A DNA stretch of 14,517 nucleotides from an uncultured bacterium (GTDB lineage: Bacteria > Bacteroidota > Bacteroidia > Bacteroidales > Muribaculaceae). The notes under the pieces are model-generated. The model searched no databases. It was given only the letters and a program-made list of their open reading frames with translations, and was not told the origin of the DNA. Positions 13,665-14,517 of the stretch are shown here, piece by piece. The translations under genes and the position numbers were made by a program. The DNA lies in assembly GCA_946184715.1 (NCBI GenBank), contig CAMHGU010000028.1:1-14517 (forward strand). Direction: 5' to 3'. Position 1 is the stretch's first letter. Each line of letters begins with the position of its first letter.

Positions 13665-14315
13665 GTGAACACCTTCGTGCTGATAATAGGGCTGCTGTCG
13701 CAGCTGTGCTACGGCGCGCGGCAGCTGGTGCAGTGGATAGTGACCGAACGGCTGCGGCGCGTGGCCTCGCCCACGGGCTACTGGGCATTCTCGCTTGCCG
13801 GCTGTTGCTTTATGCTCTGGTACGGCTGGCTGCGCACCGACATCGTCATCCTGCTCGGGCAGGTGCTGTCGTTCTACGTGTATGTGCTCAACCTCGATTA
13901 CAAAGGCGCGTGGGGCAAGCTGCCGCGGCTGCTGCGGGTACTCCTCTACGCCGTGCCTGTGGTGGCTATCGCCGGCATCGCCGTGCGCGCCCCGCAGCTT
14001 ATCGACCGCTTCGTCCACAACCCCCTCATTCCGCTCTGGCTGATGATCTACGGTGCCGCGGCACAGCTCATCTTCATCAGCCGCTACGCCTATCAGGTGG
14101 TGGTGAGCGTGCGAAGCCGTGAGTCGCTGCTGCTGCCCCCATTCTGGATAATCAGCATCGTGGGCGCCACGCTCATCTTCATCTACGGCCTGCTGCGCCG
14201 CGACCCCATCCTGCTGATGGGCCAAAGCGTAGCCATCGCCATCTTCGCCCGCAACCTCTGGTTCGGCCTCACTCACGGCACCCAGCGAACCGACAAAACC
14301 CGCCAATCACATTAA
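13665..14315 (+). CDS. Membrane protein with two LAB_N (lipid-A-disaccharide synthase N-terminal-like) domains
   Basis: 216 residues from a GTG at 13665; no in-frame ATG lies nearby upstream. Two homologous segments are visible, about 9-79 and 130-200. Both have the pattern G..xQL..xxR...Q, then a Pro followed by an aromatic-W-x-x-S pair, a G....L.YG..R.D segment, and GQ......Y/F..NL. Each segment has three membrane helices, as in PQ-loop-type half transporters. LAB_N is found fused to LpxB in some bacteria, but the stand-alone tandem form is common in Bacteroidetes, often near dolichol-phosphate-mannose-synthase-like glycosyltransferases. None is seen here within the window. A role in lipid-linked sugar handling is inference. 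It ends 75 bp before the tRNA gene. Confidence 0.8.
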   Translation: MNTFVLIIGLLSQLCYGARQLVQWIVTERLRRVASPTGYWAFSLAGCCFMLWYGWLRTDIVILLGQVLSFYVYVLNLDYKGAWGKLPRLLRVLLYAVPVVAIAGIAVRAPQLIDRFVHNPLIPLWLMIYGAAAQLIFISRYAYQVVVSVRSRESLLLPPFWIISIVGATLIFIYGLLRRDPILLMGQSVAIAIFARNLWFGLTHGTQRTDKTRQSH

Positions 14316-14340
14316 TTTTGGCAAAAATTCGCCCGAAATC

Positions 14341-14371
14341 TTGGTAATGACGCGCGAAAGCAGTAACTTTG
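14341..14371 (+). promoter_or_regulatory. Promoter of tRNA-Pro
   Basis: TTG at 14341-14343, 20 bases, then TAACTTTG at 14364-14371, a full match to TAnnTTTG. Transcription would begin near 14378, about 13 nt before the mature tRNA 5' end. The octamer is identical to the rsmA -7 box. Confidence 0.75.
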
Positions 14372-14390
14372 CCGCGGTTTTCGGACCTTT

Positions 14391-14463
14391 CGGGGCGTAG
14401 CGCAGTTGGTAGCGTGCCACGTTCGGGACGTGGAGGTCGCTGGTTCGAGTCCAGTCACCCCGA
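14391..14463 (+). tRNA. tRNA-Pro, anticodon CGG
   Basis: A complete cloverleaf of 73 nt including the discriminator A. The D-stem is GCGC/GCGT with loop AGTTGGTA. The anticodon stem CCACG/CGTGG encloses the loop TTCGGGA, so the anticodon is CGG (14424-14426) with G37, as expected for proline. The five-base variable loop and T-arm GCTGG-TTCGAGT-CCAGT are normal, with one G-T wobble. The acceptor stem starts C1-G72, characteristic of bacterial tRNA-Pro, but carries a C6-A67 mismatch (CGGGGCG against CACCCCG). The CCA end is not encoded, so it must be added by the CCA-adding enzyme, as is common in this phylum. It reads CCG codons. Confidence 0.95.
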
Positions 14464-14472
14464 CACAAAGCA

Positions 14473-14506
14473 CGGAGCGCAATCATCGCAGGATGGTTGC
14501 GCTCCG
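14473..14506 (+). terminator. Intrinsic terminator hairpin after tRNA-Pro
   Basis: CGGAGCGCAA (14473-14482) pairs perfectly with TTGCGCTCCG (14497-14506). The stem continues through a T-G wobble and CAT/ATG to a 6-base loop (14487-14492), giving 14 pairs. CTTTTGC follows. A bulged AAAG/CTTT extension is possible. The stem shares sequence with the hairpin at 7095-7136. Confidence 0.75.
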
Positions 14507-14517
14507 CTTTTGCTTGG

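Noticed and set aside
13476..14306. 276-codon minus-strand frame across the secreted protein and LAB_N genes
   Set aside because: It spans two sense genes and their gap, has no recognisable domain, and has shadow-like composition.

Overview
The window looks like a chromosomal segment of a GC-rich member of the Bacteroidales, plausibly Muribaculaceae-like (the family level is inference). Three things support this. The promoters follow the Bacteroidetes pattern: TTTG or TTG, then about 19-21 bases, then TAnnTTTG. Start codons mostly lack a Shine-Dalgarno sequence and sit behind A/T-rich leaders. The gene set is typical of the phylum: DUF4293, a RecO with almost no cysteines, a carboxynorspermidine dehydrogenase-like enzyme, a tandem LAB_N protein, and a tRNA without an encoded CCA end.

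Layout, left to right. (1) 1-1437, minus strand: an open-ended reading frame of 479 codons that runs off the window edge and reads as a phage portal protein. It stands beside housekeeping genes with no terminase, integrase or obvious att site in view. Its leader holds an 8-bp tandem repeat. (2) 1576-3366, minus: a right-handed beta-helix lipoprotein followed 3 bp later by folB (dihydroneopterin aldolase). (3) 3504-6035, plus: a textbook promoter, a leader hairpin, then a four-gene operon: outer-membrane polysaccharide export lipoprotein, DUF4293 membrane protein, a small HExxH protein, and recO (ATGA overlap). (4) 6047-6091: a 9-bp tandem array built on CTATAG that can fold into two hairpins between the convergent recO and araC genes. 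(5) 6111-6983, minus: an AraC-family regulator whose start is fixed by its promoter. (6) 7095-8788, minus: a flippase-like LPG-synthase-TM protein (TTG start), a single-TM protein, and a 12-bp-stem hairpin. (7) 8776-8845: a compact palindromic bidirectional promoter shared by that operon and rsmA. (8) 8838-14315, plus: rsmA and mgtE (ATGA overlap), the carboxynorspermidine dehydrogenase-like gene, two secreted proteins of unknown function, and the tandem LAB_N membrane protein. (9) 14341-14517, plus: a promoter, tRNA-Pro(CGG), and a terminator hairpin related in sequence to the one at 7095-7136.

Most of the window is ordinary core genome: folate synthesis, DNA repair, rRNA methylation, Mg2+ transport, polyamine synthesis and envelope functions. 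The parts most worth a second look are the orphan portal gene with its repeat-bearing leader, the two short-period tandem arrays, the shared hairpin family, and the overlapping face-to-face promoters at 8776-8845. I found no CRISPR array, insertion sequence, rRNA gene or recognisable defence system.
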